Shown: in pieces, positions 13,176-26,800 of the stretch
Numbering within the stretch: the stretch's first letter is position 1
Layout: every line of letters begins with the position of its first letter
Origin: Oscheius onirici
Lineage: Eukaryota > Nematoda > Chromadorea > Rhabditida > Rhabditidae
Assembly: GCA_932521025.1 (NCBI GenBank)
Contig: OW051473.1
Coordinates: 3,844,001 to 3,908,000, forward strand
Direction: 5' to 3'
Length of the DNA stretch: 64,000 nucleotides
The notes under the pieces: generated by a model
Seen by the model: the letters and a program-made list of their open reading frames with translations, nothing else
Databases searched by the model: none
Told to the model about the DNA's origin: nothing
Made by a program: the position numbers and the translations under genes

Positions 13176-16100
13176 TTAAACTTTAAGCCTAGTACTAAGA
13201 CTAGAGTCGGTTGACTGATTTCTTCGCAACTCTTTTCCGTTTCTGATGATCGGTAACTGAATTGACTCTCGCTTTCTTGGTTTATGCTCTTCGGACCTGA
13301 AATAGACCTTCTTACAGCAAAATGAATGAATTCACGGTGAGGAGTTGTTTGATCCAATCTTCGGAAGCAAAAGAGTGTTCCATGACACAACGTTGTGCAT
13401 CTGCTTCAGAGGAATCAGATGATAATGAAATTGGTTCTTCACTATGCGATACTCTTGTTCGAGTTGTTCTCGATCTTTTTCTGAAAAGCGTTGACTTTGA
13501 GAAGGCAGAAAAGGAGTGTTTCTATAGAAGCTGCTGAATATTTCAAGAAAAGACCTGCAAGATGGCCTTCTATGAGTTTGTCGGCTATCATCTCGTATTT
13601 CTGCAGCTTTAACATTGAGCTGTCCGTTTTCTTCACAAAAAGATTGTGAATAGCCAGATCATTTTCAGCCGAGATTTCTGAAATTCAATCCTCTTCTTTT
13701 AAAGTATGAAGGGTTAACTTACTTTCGGCTTGGATGTCAGCCATGCGCACAATTAGATCTATGAGTTCCTTTTGTTCCTTCGTAGTCGCGAGTCCCCGAA
13801 GTCTATTTTCGACAGTCTTGCTCGTTTCCTGTCCCTTCTTCAGCGCTCTCTCCAACTTCACTCTTTGATCGGAAAGTTCCGCTTCCTGCTGTTCCTGGAA
13901 TGCTTTTAGTTGTTAATGAAATGAGAGAGTCTGAAGGATGATAGTGCCAAAAAACCAAATTGGGTAGGGCTTTCAGCCAAATGCATCAAAACTGCCGGGA
14001 GGGCCATTCCGGTGACGGAATTGCCTAATATAGTTAGATTCATGTGAGGATACGGTGTAGAGGACTCCAGAAAGCAAAACTTCTTTTTCTCTTGTTAAAG
14101 TTAACTTTTCGTAGTCTCAAGAATAACATTTTACTTTTAAATTAAGCGTATCCGAATGTCTCATAGATTCAAAAGAACATATGCTATCAAACATATTTTT
14201 TCCTTACCAATTGAGCAATGTCAGCTCTCAGACGTTCAATGCTATCGGCCGGCTCGTCAGTTGCATGTTTTTTCTCCCACGCGGCTACGATGGCTCCTTT
14301 CGATGTTCGGCTCATTTCGACTTCATAGCTGTCTTGATTTGCTTTCATCAGCAGGTTTCTAAATTACAGGTTAAATATTTGATTATGACTGTGTCACCTC
14401 AAATTATTCTGCTTGTCGCTTATACCGATAAACTGCTCTTTTAGTTGGGCAAAGAGCGAAGTAAAATCACGCTTTTCATTATTCTGAATAATTCATAATT
14501 ATTCTGGGTAGCAGCTAAATTAATTACTGCTTTCCTGGCTCCGTTTGCTGGCTTGCTGGAACCATTGGACCAACGCGGTTGCAAACGCATAGGCTTGTCA
14601 TAATGTAGATCAGCAACTGTAACCATTAATATCCAAAGCATGCTTGCAAAACCCTACTTTGATTAGCTGAAGAGGCATGAGGAAGCGAGTTTTGCTGTAG
14701 TCTTGCCCTGATTTCTTTGATTGCTTCAGAATACGGTGGGTCTGCAGACGCTGGTCTATGTTGCGTAACCTAAAATAGTTACAAATTGGTAGCATTCCAA
14801 AAATGGACCGGGATCTTTGGTGAAAAACGTTAAGTGTTTCCTCCTCATAGGCTATCTATCCTTTTGGTCTGGCTAGTCGCCACTTCCCTCTACCACAACA
14901 GCTAGCAATGCTATCCGCCAAACAAAAAGCTGACCAAACCAATTTCAAAGCATACGCCAGTTTGATTGATTGTAACTTTCCTATTTACCTTGTTGACAAT
15001 GTTCTTGGCTCTTGCAGCGTAGACGAGTGTGTTGTAGGTTTCCTCGTAGTGTCCACTTGCTGCAGTCACATGCGCTATCATACATGTTTTTGCATTGCCT
15101 CCTAAGAATTCAATTTGATGGATTGAGGCCGGCACTTGCGTCCTCACCTAAGGAATCCTTCAGCAGGCGCGTCAGTTTGCTATCTCGATAATTTACGAAT
15201 TTACTTTTGCCGCCTGAAATGTCGTCTCGTATTTTAAGTTTTACGATGTATTTACCGGAAGTCAACGAGTTTATGACGTTCCCTAGCGCGAGGAGGGATC
15301 TGTTGATTGCTGCGCCTTCTTTCAAACGTAGACCGCGATTCTGCAAAACTTTTCATTGAAAACGTTCTCGAATCCTACGTTCGTGTTGGAAGCTCGTTCC
15401 GACCCAGCCAAGTCTATAAGAAAAAGCTTCGAATGAGGACGATTATTGCGCATTAAGAGCACCTGCAAGAGATTTCATGATTGACGTCTTTTCCGCACTT
15501 TCCTGAAGTAGAGCATGACTTCTGGAAGATGTCTTATTCGCTTCCGTAGCTTCCTGTGTACGTCGCTGATTTCCTTCTTGAAGAATTTGCATTATCTACA
15601 GCTTTTTAATGTGTTTGTTCTCTTTTCTCATACCCTGCTCAAATTTGGCGCTCGAACAGACGACAAGCCGGGCACGCGGATGTTGCCCTTCTCATCCTCA
15701 AGTAGGTCCAAGACGCCGGAATTGGGGTTCAAGAGGTCTCGAATCACCTCATTGTAGATCTCCTAGAAAACAATGTTATTGCCTATTGCCAGTCAGCCAG
15801 CCCCGCTAGCGGCGTCCGATTTGATGAGCAAGCTGATGACTCTGTAGCGCGTGCGCCGTCAACTACCCGTAGTCCTGTACAATAACTTCCTACGCCCTGT
15901 TTTATTATTTCACGTAAAGTACTAAATGACTTACAAGATACGAAAGTTGCACGTCGAACTGCCCTTGCCCAATCTTTTTATACAAACTACTCGTGAGTAA
16001 CGTCATTACTCCTGGTCGGTCTTTTGTTCCTATCATCGTGTGAGTTTTCCCAGAACCTTAAACATTAAAGGAATAGCAACTTTTTGTGGCTTGGTTACCC

Positions 16101-16497
16101 GTAGCTCCGTAAGCAAAAACAGTCGCATTGTAGCCAGACACAACAGAGTCCACTAATGGAGCGGTTGTTGAAAGATGCACATCCTCCTAATATTAAGTTG
16201 AAATATATAAACAAAATTTGTTTACCTGAGTGCAAGCAGGACCAAATGCGGCATCGAAGATAAACTGTCGTTCATGTTGTCTATTTTGACGCAATATATT
16301 GTTCTCGTACTTTTCGGGATCAACGAGTAACAGACGCTGTACTATTGAATTGTGATCTAATTAGAAAGTTTTACCTTTTTGTCCAGGGGGAAAACACATT
16401 GAAAGTCCTTCCTCTCTTTTTCGTTGCTGCTTAAAGGACGTACCCGCACAACTACCTGTAAATTTGTCCTGCTTGAGTGATCTCCTTTGTCCTCCAT
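13176..16497 (-). CDS. Kinesin-8 family motor, KIF19/KLP-13-like
   Basis: The N-terminal motor domain is spread over about ten exons starting at ATG 16495-16497. Seen: [17 protein letters not shown], the P-loop [24 protein letters not shown], switch [15 protein letters not shown], switch [55 protein letters not shown] and MIAHVT. The pattern [16 protein letters not shown] and [17 protein letters not shown] is closest to KIF19. Kinesin-8 motors walk to microtubule plus ends and shorten them, acting in cilia length control or mitosis. Downstream exons (about 14.7, 14.5, 14.4, 14.3, 13.8 and 13.6 kb) encode helical and coiled-coil sequence. The last exon is uncertain: 13176-13296 gives a basic tail in one frame and an alternative ending in another. 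One intron has a non-canonical GA donor (see the separate entry). Confidence 0.88.
15463..15502 (-). other. Non-canonical GA-AG intron within the kinesin motor domain
   Basis: Between the exon ending SSRSHALLQ and the exon starting VLLMRNN, the family alignment requires removal of exactly these 40 nt. The donor reads CAG/GAAAGT instead of CAG/GTAAGT; the acceptor CTTGCAG is normal. Reading through gives a stop codon within 20 codons, and the nearest real GT (GTGCGG, four bases further) puts the next exon out of frame. It is either a rare GA-AG intron, a single T-to-A sequence error, or a disabling mutation. Confidence 0.6.
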
Positions 16498-16599
16498 CCC
16501 GTCTAGTATGATTGTTATTAATATTCGGAGAAAGAAAAAAGCGCTATAGTCAGAAGGGTGGTCATTATAAGGCAGTGCCTCAGGTGGGAGCAATTTGTT

Positions 16600-18850
16600 T
16601 GACGCCTATTGAGGAGCCGTTAAAGAACTTGCGTAAAGTACAGCAGACTAGTCAAGGCAACGCTTCGAGCTTCTCATGATATTCATTTAAGTGATTACTT
16701 GGGCGTATTTAATGTTGAAATAGTTTGCCGAATTATTGAATGAGAATGAGAAAGTTGCAGACAATCTCATTATAGCGAGCAATTTTTCTATTTCATATTA
16801 CGTTTTCAGTTACTAGATTGATTTTTAACATCTGCTTTTCTATTTTTTTAAATGTCAAAATGCAGTTTGATCAAGAGATTAGCCAGATGTCGCCGTACCT
16901 CCCGTGTGATCCGCATTACCATTAGCTGCTATTAGACAAAGAAAAAGTCCAATAATCCTTCATGGGAATATCCACGAACCTTGATTGTCCATTTTAAGTC
17001 GACTATTAGTCTGGCAATAAGTCTTTTCTGCATAATTCGGACTACGGTAATCGTGTGACTAGTGACGGCGTTGCTTTGTCTGTGTATCCGTGTGTCCGCT
17101 GGTCCTATTACTATTAGCGATTTGAATGTTCACGCAATATTGCTAATCCCTAACTCTTCCTGCTGACACCCGGTTACGGCTCAGTGCATTCCCGTGGCTG
17201 AAACTCACCGAAAGTTGCGAGGAAGTCATGGGTGGGATGCTGTCATGCGCCACATAACTGGACTGCGAGCTATAGTCGGTTAACTTGTGTTCTTGAAGTC
17301 TTTGCCCGTGTTGCCAAGTAACGAGAAGCCATTTCAAAAATCGCGCCGGTGCAATTGGATTCGCGGCACGGGGCCGCTCGCGTCGCGCCGCCCACCAAAA
17401 GACGTCACCGCAGGTCTATCGCAGATTCGAGCAATGCTCCAATGGACTATCGATTTTATGTCTCTGCAGCAGCAGAGGACCCTCTGTTATTGCCAGCTAA
17501 TCAGTAAGATCCGTGTGTAAAAGCTTTTCTCCAAGAAGGACACTGACAACCAGTGAAAGTAACCATAACCAACGAGACAATTTGAGTCATTGTGTCCCGA
17601 CTGCGCACCTAGGAGAGTTTGACACAGTACAGCGTCTGCCGCTCAGGCTGTTACACTTTTCGATGACCACACACATTTCTTTTCCATCTCGCACCGCCTC
17701 ATGTCTTTTATGTACGTATGAGAACGCGCAATTACAGATGATTTACGTATCAATAACATGAATTAGCTTGTCAGAACACCAGTTCGCACTCCGACGAAAG
17801 GCGGAAAAGTACCGTTTTGAAACCATATTTTGCGATGCACAAAATTAGGAAATTCTCTGAAACAGTTCCCTTTAGATTTTTCTAATAATTTTTTGCTAAA
17901 ATAAGTAAAAATCAGCACCTAATGTTCTTAAAAAGAAGTCGTTATCGAAAATTTGTAATTCCCCATTATCAGTCTTGCAAAACACAAGAAAGCAATGTTT
18001 AGCCTCTGATAAGGGCCAGAAAACGTTCCTATCGGTTCTTTTTTCCAAAAGTTTATTTACCTTCTCCAATTTCTTGCACCTGGATCTACATCCATCACCA
18101 GTCTCTCTTACATTTAGCAGCCTTTTTTCGATGTTGTATGAAAGATGCAGATGACACACATTGTGAATATGTTAGCTTCGTCGCTGAGGATGATTTCGGC
18201 GCCTGTTCCGTTGCCTTCGATTTACACTAGCGCCTGCCGAGGCCCAACGACACCACTTATAACCTTTTCTTCGTTATAACATTGCCACAATGACTTCGAA
18301 TTTGTAGTCGATATTATTTAAATCGACGTTATATAGGTACTTTTTTTTGATAACGGGCCGCCTTCTTTAGAAATGTCTCTAATTCCCTTTCCTCTGCACA
18401 CGCCCCTAAATCTGAGATCTTCTTCAACAGAGACGAACAGACGTTTTTGTGCGGAGTTCTCTCTCTCCCTTTCTAAGGCGCATTCGGGTGCGCGGCTTAT
18501 TGACGAGTAGCGGCAGCGCACTTCTGCAGTTGGCTTTTGCTCATTCGAACTTCCGCACATCAGAATGTCTTGCCTTTCAGCACAACGTGATATTTCCGAA
18601 AAGGGAGTTCGTCTAGGTTCAGTCTTGCTGTTTGTGTCGTTTTCGATTGGTATGCCATTATCGGAGTGGAGTAAATCGCAGGCCATGAATTGAAATTCTA
18701 TCGGCGGCTGCTTCGCGAGAATCTATTGATCGACATACAGCACACATACTACTTTCCCAGTGGAAGTCACTCGCTTATTTCTAAACTCCTCTGAAAATGT
18801 CATCAGCCTGTCACTTTCTTATTGTTGAATTACTGCGCTCTTCCGGATAT
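16600..18850. other. Region between kinesin and PKA-R without a firm gene
   Basis: The minus frame 18318-18686 opens with ATG and runs 122 codons, rich in Arg, Glu and Ser. A second minus frame (17896-18159) contains a short basic helix. Neither has recognisable domains. They could be upstream exons of the kinesin or chance frames. Nothing else is visible. Confidence 0.4.
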
Positions 18851-19293
18851 CATCTCAGTTGGAAAAACAACAGTTCTTCACTTCCGGGCCATTTCAGCGC
18901 CAACCTGCCATGGGAACGCATATATGCCCTCAGTCAAAGAAATTGAGTATGAAAGCGTATGCCCCTGTTCTCTTACCACCTGATCCAGAATATCTTTTCC
19001 CATTTGCTCTTGCCACGCAATCCCTTATTTTTCCCATCTTGTCGGAACAATGGACACGATTCGAGGCTACGGTAGATACAATTTTCAACGTAGTCAAGCA
19101 CAATTATCGCCCAATTCAAAGTAAACGGCGCACGAAATGCTACAATCTCTGTCGCACGTGTAACGGCCCATGTTTTAAACGCCCATCTTTTGGAATAATG
19201 TCCCGTTTTCCTGTCAGACCTCCTGTTGATGTAATCTTTTTTTTTGACAGCAAATATCGATCAGTACAGTTCAAGGTTACAGGCCCTCTCAAA

Positions 19294-22200
19294 ATGCAGG
19301 GCAACAACGAGGAAGCCCAGCTGGCGCAATGTCAGGCATATGTACAGCGTCATAACATCCAGCAGCTCGTCAAAGACGCCATCGTCGCTTTGTGCATCCA
19401 CAAACCAGACAACCCAGTCCTATTTTTGAAGGAACACTTCGAGAAGCTCAACGAACAAAGAACACAGGTTTGTGAAATACACAATAGACCAATAGTAATA
19501 ATTTTTATCGCACTCATTGTGTTTAGACTAAATCTAGGGCAACCGTTTTCTATTTTGAGGATTTTGTTTCCAAAAAAACATCTAGGTTCAGACGATCTTG
19601 AAAAACCACGGACTTTAGTAGGAAGTGAGAAAAAGTCCCTCTTTTGTTCAACTTCGATGCGCCAAAAGACGTTGTTAGCCTTATCTTTATCGGGATAAGA
19701 AGCCGAGACAGCCTTGTAGTTTTCCCGAGAAAAACGTTAAGCCGAAGGATTTTGGTAAGCCTGTTCATCGAGGAATTAGTGCCAAAAAAAACGAAGCATT
19801 CATGTTACGTTTCAAAAAAAAAGGCGGCGTTTTAAAAAGTCTTGTGAGACTGTCTGCTAGCAACAAAAAATCGATTGATAACCACGAGTGGAGTTATCTG
19901 ATACAGCGTTAAATGCCCGTGGCAAGTTTACGTCACTATCGAAGAAGGCAGTGGGCCCAGTCGCAGTCCATTTCTATCGCTCTCTTGAGGTTGCACCATG
20001 CTCAGTTCGCAGTTTGCCAATCTGTATCTTGACGTAGGTTCTCTATTCTTCCCTCGATTATTAGACTCGTTCTGATTGCATAATACTCTTCTATGTAATA
20101 TAGCCCGCTATTCAACAAAATCGAGGCAGTTCTCACTAATGAAGGAGAGTCCCTCCGCGGAAGATAGAATACTCAAGAGAGCTTTCCTAGTACTTTCAAA
20201 CTGGAAACCTTTCAATGATAGCGTTTTGGTTCTCTGCGGGTATGTGTGTGTAATTAACTCACGAGGAATCATTAACCAACACCTGCTTTGGCGTAATTTT
20301 CAGTTACTCAGAAAACAATTGGTACAAATTTGATCGAGTTGAACTCGATTTTCAACCATTTGTTGCTTGTATGCTCGGATTAGAACACTGATTGCTGATG
20401 ATTTGGGCAAAGCACCAAACCCTCGGAGGAACACCTGCAACACAACAAGGCTCGTCCTTATCCCTGCACAGCACCTGGGTAATCCGGCGCCCGCCGGGAT
20501 TTATAGTTTATATAGTCATATCGTGGTGGTTCTCTTCAACTGGTTCCTCTTCAAATTTGCGGAGGACGCCCCGTAGTATTTTGCGGGGTGAGGGGCGGGA
20601 CTCTGATAATAAGACAGCGTGGAAGGCCCCGCTAGTGATCGATACTGCGCCCCATACTCAGTCGAATTCATTTGTTGTGCCTTATGCGATGGGACAGAAG
20701 CTAAGTGCACGACGCCGAAGTTCTGGTGTCGCCGCAGCCCCCGCGCCAGCTCCACAAACACAGGTATTCTATCACACTCTCGCGCTTCATCTCTAATGCA
20801 TCCCGTATCAGTTTTCTCTGCCGCCCCTCTATGGTCCCTCTGCAGCATCTGAAATTCTGTCTTCTCAAAAACAAAGTGGCTTCTATTTCTTTATCGAAGG
20901 TACTTACATTCCTCCTCCTACAGTAAAGGCGAGAAAAATTTACCTAATTTCCTCGCGAGCTCACCATTGCGCTTCCTGTAAACATCCCTCTCTCTAGACT
21001 TCACAATGGTAAATCCAAAGAATATGCTTCGAGTTATATTGATCGATAAGATTGCTCGTGAGCTCAGATGCTTCCGGAAATGCATATTACCACCTGGCAA
21101 CGCAAACTTTTGCTTTGTTTAAAGCGCTCGTTGAGTGGTGTCCAAAAATCATGAATGTCCACAACACAGCGAGTGGTGTAAATAATTTTAAGCCAATTAT
21201 TTTGACATTTGCAGGAGGCTGGACAGGCCCAAGACCTTCAAGATGACGACGATGTCATGGTGGAACCACCGAAACGAAGTGGTGGACGTCGTACAGGAAT
21301 CTCTGCAGAGCCAATTCGTGAGGACGACACTGAGGAATACAAGAGAGTGAGTCCTATCCTCCCATCTATCATTCATACATAAATGACCACTCTTACATTC
21401 ATTTGGCCGTGAATTGTTCGAGACCCGAGGCGATATTGGTTGCCGACTCGTTATTACACACTCCTTGATCAGCTGGTGTTGTCCACCAAGGGAATTTGAT
21501 TTGAGCACAATGTTCAATATTATATTTTTCATTTCAGGTTGTGATTCCCAAGGATGACACTGCCCGGAAAGCCCTGGAAGTCGCTATGGGCAAAAACGTC
21601 CTTTTCGCTCATCTCGAGGTACGTATTCCCGTACATTTTGTGAGAAATTGTTGTTTTGAACCGCGCCAAAAACATGACTGCAACTCGTTTTTAGCAAGGT
21701 TATTTACGCGGAAATTAATGATGACAGATTTCCAAGACTGAAACTTTCAGGAGGATGAGAGACGGGCAATCTTCGATGCCATGTTCTCTGTTGAGAAGAA
21801 GGGTGGAGAGATCATCATTGAACAGGGAGAGGATGGAGATAACTTTTATGTTATCGACAAGGGAGTGAGTTCTCTTTCCAATTCTTTTGTTATTTGCTGA
21901 ATTGCAGATTGTTGATGTCGAGGTCAACGGCGACTACGTCCTGACCATCAATGAGGGAGGCAGCTTTGGAGAGCTCGCTTTGATCTACGGAACACCACGT
22001 GCTGCAACAGTCAAGGCCAAGGTAACAGTGACAAAACATAATCCCATTTACAGTAAGCCTTTTTCAGACCGACGTCAAACTTTGGGCCATTGATCGCCTT
22101 TCTTACCGTCGAATCCTGATGGGAGCTGTCATGAAGAAGAGGAAAATGTACGACGAGTTCCTCTCCAAGGTTCAAATTCTCGGTCAGTTTTTCTCCCGAC

Positions 22201-22981
22201 TTTGCATTGGATTCTGGCGTGCGCACGCACAAATAAGGAGCAGTGAGAGGAAATTTAGAAATGAGAATTAAGATCTCAAATTTCTCACAACACGGCATCG
22301 CATTTCTGTCCCCGACGTCATCAGTTCTTTCTGACCCTCATGACTGGAATTTTGCGCGTAATAGGGCTAGTGTTTTGGAGTTGGAAGCCAGTTCCTCACT
22401 GGTCTCTTCCCACCCTAGCAATCGATGGCCCAAGCGCTGACACCAACTGGACGTCATGGCTCCACGGGGTATCATTAATGACATTCTGGAGGAAGATTCA
22501 GTTCTAAGCAGTAGGCGCGAAAGACTTGTTGTCCGAGTCTGGAAGAAGTCTCATTTTTTCAGCCGATCTTGACAAGTGGGAGAGAGCGAACGTCGCAGAT
22601 GCCCTGGAGAGATGCGACTTTGAGCCCGGAACACATGTCGTCGAGCAGGGACAGCCAGGAGACGAGTTCTTCATCATTTTGGAGGGAGAAGCTGATGTTC
22701 TGCAGAAGAGAAGCGATGACGCTCCTTTCGACGTTGTCGGCCACTTGAGCACTTCCGACTACTTTGGTAATTGAATTAATTGTCTTGTCACAATCAGACT
22801 CTTTGCAGGAGAGATTGCTCTTCTTCTCGATCGTCCCCGTGCTGCTACCGTTGTGGCCAAAACACCATTGAAGTGCATCAAGCTGGATCGCAACCGTTTC
22901 GAACGAGTAATGGGACCCGTACGTGAGATTCTCAAGCGTGACGTCTCCAACTACAATTCGTACGTGAAGCTGATGACCTAA
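19294..22981 (+). CDS. kin-2: cAMP-dependent protein kinase type I regulatory subunit
   Basis: Eight exons close to 368 residues: 19294-19467, 21215-21346, 21538-21618, 21751-21864, 21908-22021, 22068-22182, 22563-22766 and 22809-22981. The N-terminal dimerisation/docking helix pair ([18 protein letters not shown], residues about 10-58) binds AKAPs. The inhibitory site GGRRTGIS has Gly then Ile around a non-phosphorylatable position, so this is a type I pseudosubstrate. Two cyclic-nucleotide-binding domains follow, each with a phosphate-binding cassette: [16 protein letters not shown] and [16 protein letters not shown], with the Glu and Arg that hold cAMP. The subunit keeps the PKA catalytic subunit inactive until cAMP binds. 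The sequence is extremely close to C. elegans KIN-2. The ATG follows a TTACAG acceptor by nine bases. The 1.7 kb first intron contains an alternative start exon. An AATAAA lies at 23729-23734, giving a roughly 750-nt 3'UTR. Confidence 0.97.
20689..20763 (+). CDS. kin-2: Alternative first exon of PKA-R, predicted N-myristoylated
   Basis: A 25-codon open exon starts [12 protein letters not shown], continues with an Ala/Pro run, and ends PQTQ at a GTATTC donor in phase 0, the same phase as the normal first exon, so it can join exon 2 (21215). It fits the N-myristoylation consensus (Gly2, Ser6) followed by a basic cluster. A transcript starting here would make an R subunit without the dimerisation/docking domain but with a membrane anchor. 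A short upstream ATG (20684) overlaps this start in another frame. Inference until RNA is seen. Confidence 0.5.
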
Positions 22982-23806
22982 GCACCCTTGACACATACCG
23001 ATTTCCCCGAAAATAGTCAGCAGCAATTCTAGTCCCGCCACAATAAGTCACTATTTTCTTCAAATTAACGATGCAAATAACTCTTTTCTTCTTTTCTAAG
23101 CATAGAGTGTCATTGAGAGGTTCTGCTGTTAGCCCAAGTTCTGCCGCCTCGGTATTATAATTTATATTTTGTCTATGTATATGCAGAGGTCTAAAGGCTT
23201 CTCACACTTTCTTTCCCTGTCTCTCATTTTCCCTTAATATTTTCTTCCTATTCAGATTTTATGTGCTTGTCCCTTATTCGGAACTGATCACTTTCCAAGG
23301 CTTCCAAGCATGTTGCCAAATAGTCAGGCCCGAGGCGACTATAATTGTCGTGTCTGCTAACGGTTCCCAAGTTTTTTGACATACGTCTATTTTAGAGTAA
23401 TCGGTTTGATAACTTTTCTGTCAACTGGCTCCCCACTTATACTTGTCACTGTGAACTGAGAGGATATTCTCGGTGTTTCCCAAACGAGGCAGAGTAGTTA
23501 GTTTGTCTCCAACACAAGTATCCGCTCGTGCTCGTCATTTTAGCTTTACACAGTCCCCCATTACCTAGTGCTCCCCTATTCTTGCCCCTAAGCAACGGTC
23601 ATCCCCTCTCTATCGTTTCTTAATGTAAACTTTTTACCGCGACCAGCACACACATCCGTCTCTTCGTGGCAAAAGAGCTCGGTGCGGTAATAACTTGTCA
23701 TATAATGTGGTCTATAAGATGACTAAATAATAAAGAGTAGCTGATTTTTCTAAGTTCATTATTCAACAAAGTTCACAAGATCAGGGAGCTGTATTATGTC
23801 ATGAGT

Positions 23807-26800
23807 CTAGACGGCACTCTCATTGCCAATACTTATCGCAGAAAGAAGATCGTCACGTAACCGTATGAAGAGTTTTCCTTTCAGCCAGGGGTTCTGTAGT
23901 CTGAGCAGCGGGAAGTCATCTTTCAATCGGCGCTCCCTGGTTCCAATGACGGCTGCTAGGCAGTATAAATCCTTCTCTGGCACTACAATTTCCGTTATGC
24001 CTTTCTGCCGCGCAGCCGTTTTCGCCAGCTGTTCCAAAACGAGGGAGACCACCTAAACAGCTTTTATGAAAGGGCGCTGTTTGGCTCTCGTACCTCCTGA
24101 CTACTAGTACTTCCGGAGATTGAAAGCTTGACTGAAGAACCTTTCGGGAAGTCTACTTCATCCAAAGCCGAGAATATCGTTACTACTCCTACTGTCGTAT
24201 CTTCCTCTCTTGGGCGATCAGGAATCGAATTCGAGTCGACGCTCGAAAGACGTAAAAATTCTGCAGATAGCTTACGTCGACGATAAAGTCTGAGATTTCC
24301 GTACGCTTTGGCTGAAAACGGATAAAATCATACCTATCTATATCTCTGTAGCTTTCTTGAGGAGAACCCATAACGGAATGAGGACGAATAGACCGGGCAC
24401 TGCCTGACTTGTTCACTCGAAGAAGTACCTGTTCTCCCTGAATAGAATTAGCAAGTCAACGAGACCACTAACCTGGTCAGAGTGATAGCCAATATCAGAT
24501 TGATCTTCTCCGGAAGTTTGATTTGGACTGAGTGGTGCGAGAAGTCGACCGAGTGGAAGTGCATTTTTCGACACTCTTCAAAATGGAACTTAATGAATGA
24601 GGAACAGGTTTACGTACTTCACATGTTTATCCCTTGCCTCGGTAGCTATTCTGCTTACCCACCGGGCATTCTTCCAGATTTCATCCAATCTTTTCTAAAA
24701 GTTTTGTTAACACCAATTGTGTTATTCCTATACCTGAAAGTCGGTCAAGGAGTCAATTTGTTGTTTGTAGATCTTTGCGTCGTTTTCAAGTAGACATTTA
24801 CGTTGCTCAAAGTGAGAGATCTGAACCATAGCTCGTGAAAATACATTTTCTTACCATGGTATAATGTTCAAGAAAGATGGAAAGGCGACAGTACATGGCG
24901 ATAAAATCTGATTGATACGTGCATTGGTGAACTTAATGGTTGCTTTTGCATTTGATAACTCTGGAGACGTACGCATTTCAAAGACAGGTATCGGTATAGC
25001 ACTGCAACATCTTCTGCTCTCCGCATTGTCGGCAACTTTGGTATTTCCACTGGGTACCGAACAGACATCCTCAGCTCGGGGAAGGATCTATAGTGCTTTG
25101 TATATTGATCAATATTAGTATTACCAAAATGATGGATACATTGGCTGATGGTTCCAGAATCTGCGCATGATAGAGACGATGTCCAGGGACAAGATCGCAG
25201 TCTATATCCAAGTCATGTAAAAGCGTCTGTATTGCTGTCGATAACTGTCCGTGCAGTTCCACTTGAGCTCTGGTGGGGTTGAACTCGACGTTCAGGTCAG
25301 TGGCCTGGAAACAATCGTATTTGTTCCTGGCTCAAGCCTACTTTGACCCATTCCCATTCTTCTTTGGTAACATGGGGATTGTCACGGACATGTACAAAAG
25401 GCAGCATAGACGGAAGGTTGTCGGGTACCACTACACGAATTGAGTTCATCGTAGAGTGCAGTTTCATGTAGCAGAGATAAAGCCCTCTAAATTACAACGT
25501 ACTCAACTCGCAGAAATTTACCGTTTGAGAGGAATCTGGCAACTTTCAAAGAAGTTCATAATGTTCAGCGTTTCTTTGTTCAAGAGATCAACAGCTTGGC
25601 TTGCCATCTTCTTCCGGAATAATTTAGCAAATGGAAGCCATCTCATTGTCAAACCCTAAACAGGAAACTTCCCAGCTTTCAGCAAAGTACCCACAGTAAC
25701 CATTTGAGAGGGATCCAGAAACCTGACCGTAACTAAGAAAATGCAATTTTCGTAAGTAACCGGTACGTGATGAAGATGTCCGATGTCTTTGACTCCCAGA
25801 GCATTATGCATCATTGTTGCAGCAGCTATGAATTTCAAACGGAAGCTATAAATGGTGATGACAGAAGCAATTAAGTTTACCTCAATGATACATTGTTAGC
25901 ATACGCGCTAGGAGAAGAGTCCATAAGTGTAGCTACTTGTTCCCAGCAAAGAGACAATTTCATCAACCAGTGATGGTCATCCTTACTCAAGGTAGTTACA
26001 TTTTCGTCAATCGGAAGTATTGGGAGACAGTCATCGACAGTACATAGGATTTTTCCTTCTGTATACACTATTGACGCCAGAAAAACACCGCTGAATGTAA
26101 GCGGTTCAAAAATATGATAAAACCTTACCGGCTCGCATTTTTAGAGAATTTCAAACTGGCACTGAAGAGTTCTTTCAAGCTTACTTTCTTCTTTTTGAGG
26201 TTCATTTCAACAGAAGGGTAAACTGTAATATAAATACAAAAAGTTGACAAAAATTCCGAACCTCTTTGCCACACCAAAGATGCCCTATGCTTATCAATCT
26301 CGTCAGTCAGTTGGTCCAAAGCCCCGGCATGTTCCTTCCATCCATCTTTGTGACCGTCAACGTCCATCCAGCCTGACAAGTGTAAAAGAACATTTCTCAT
26401 TTTGACTTACTTGATATTTCCACAAAGGGCGGATTGCACATCGTCGGAAAAGAAAAGTCGAAAATACCACAGCTAGAGACGCGAAATGACAACTTTTGAT
26501 TGATTTCCTCAATCTTGATGGTGAAAGAAGTCTTACTAAGATCGTTTTCTTCAAAGGCACCAAAAATGTTGGTGAATTCTGGATCACTCGCCCACTCGAC
26601 TGAAAAACAACATGACCATAGTATATTGGCTCACTTTTGTATTTGATGACAACGTCGCACATGTTATAATTTGGCGTGACATTAACCACAACAGAGTTTT
26701 TGGAATTGCATTCAATCTGCAAACAGTTACCAATAATTTTTACAGTTTCACCTTTGCACTTTGGGGAGGAGCTGGTATTTCCACCTTTTCCAAACAAATT

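Noticed and set aside
15515..15809. Plus-strand frames over the kinesin gene
   Set aside because: Shadow frames of the minus-strand motor-domain exons.
22504..23041. Minus-strand frames over PKA-R exons 7-8 (up to 160 codons)
   Set aside because: Exact antisense of highly conserved cAMP-binding exons; shadow only.
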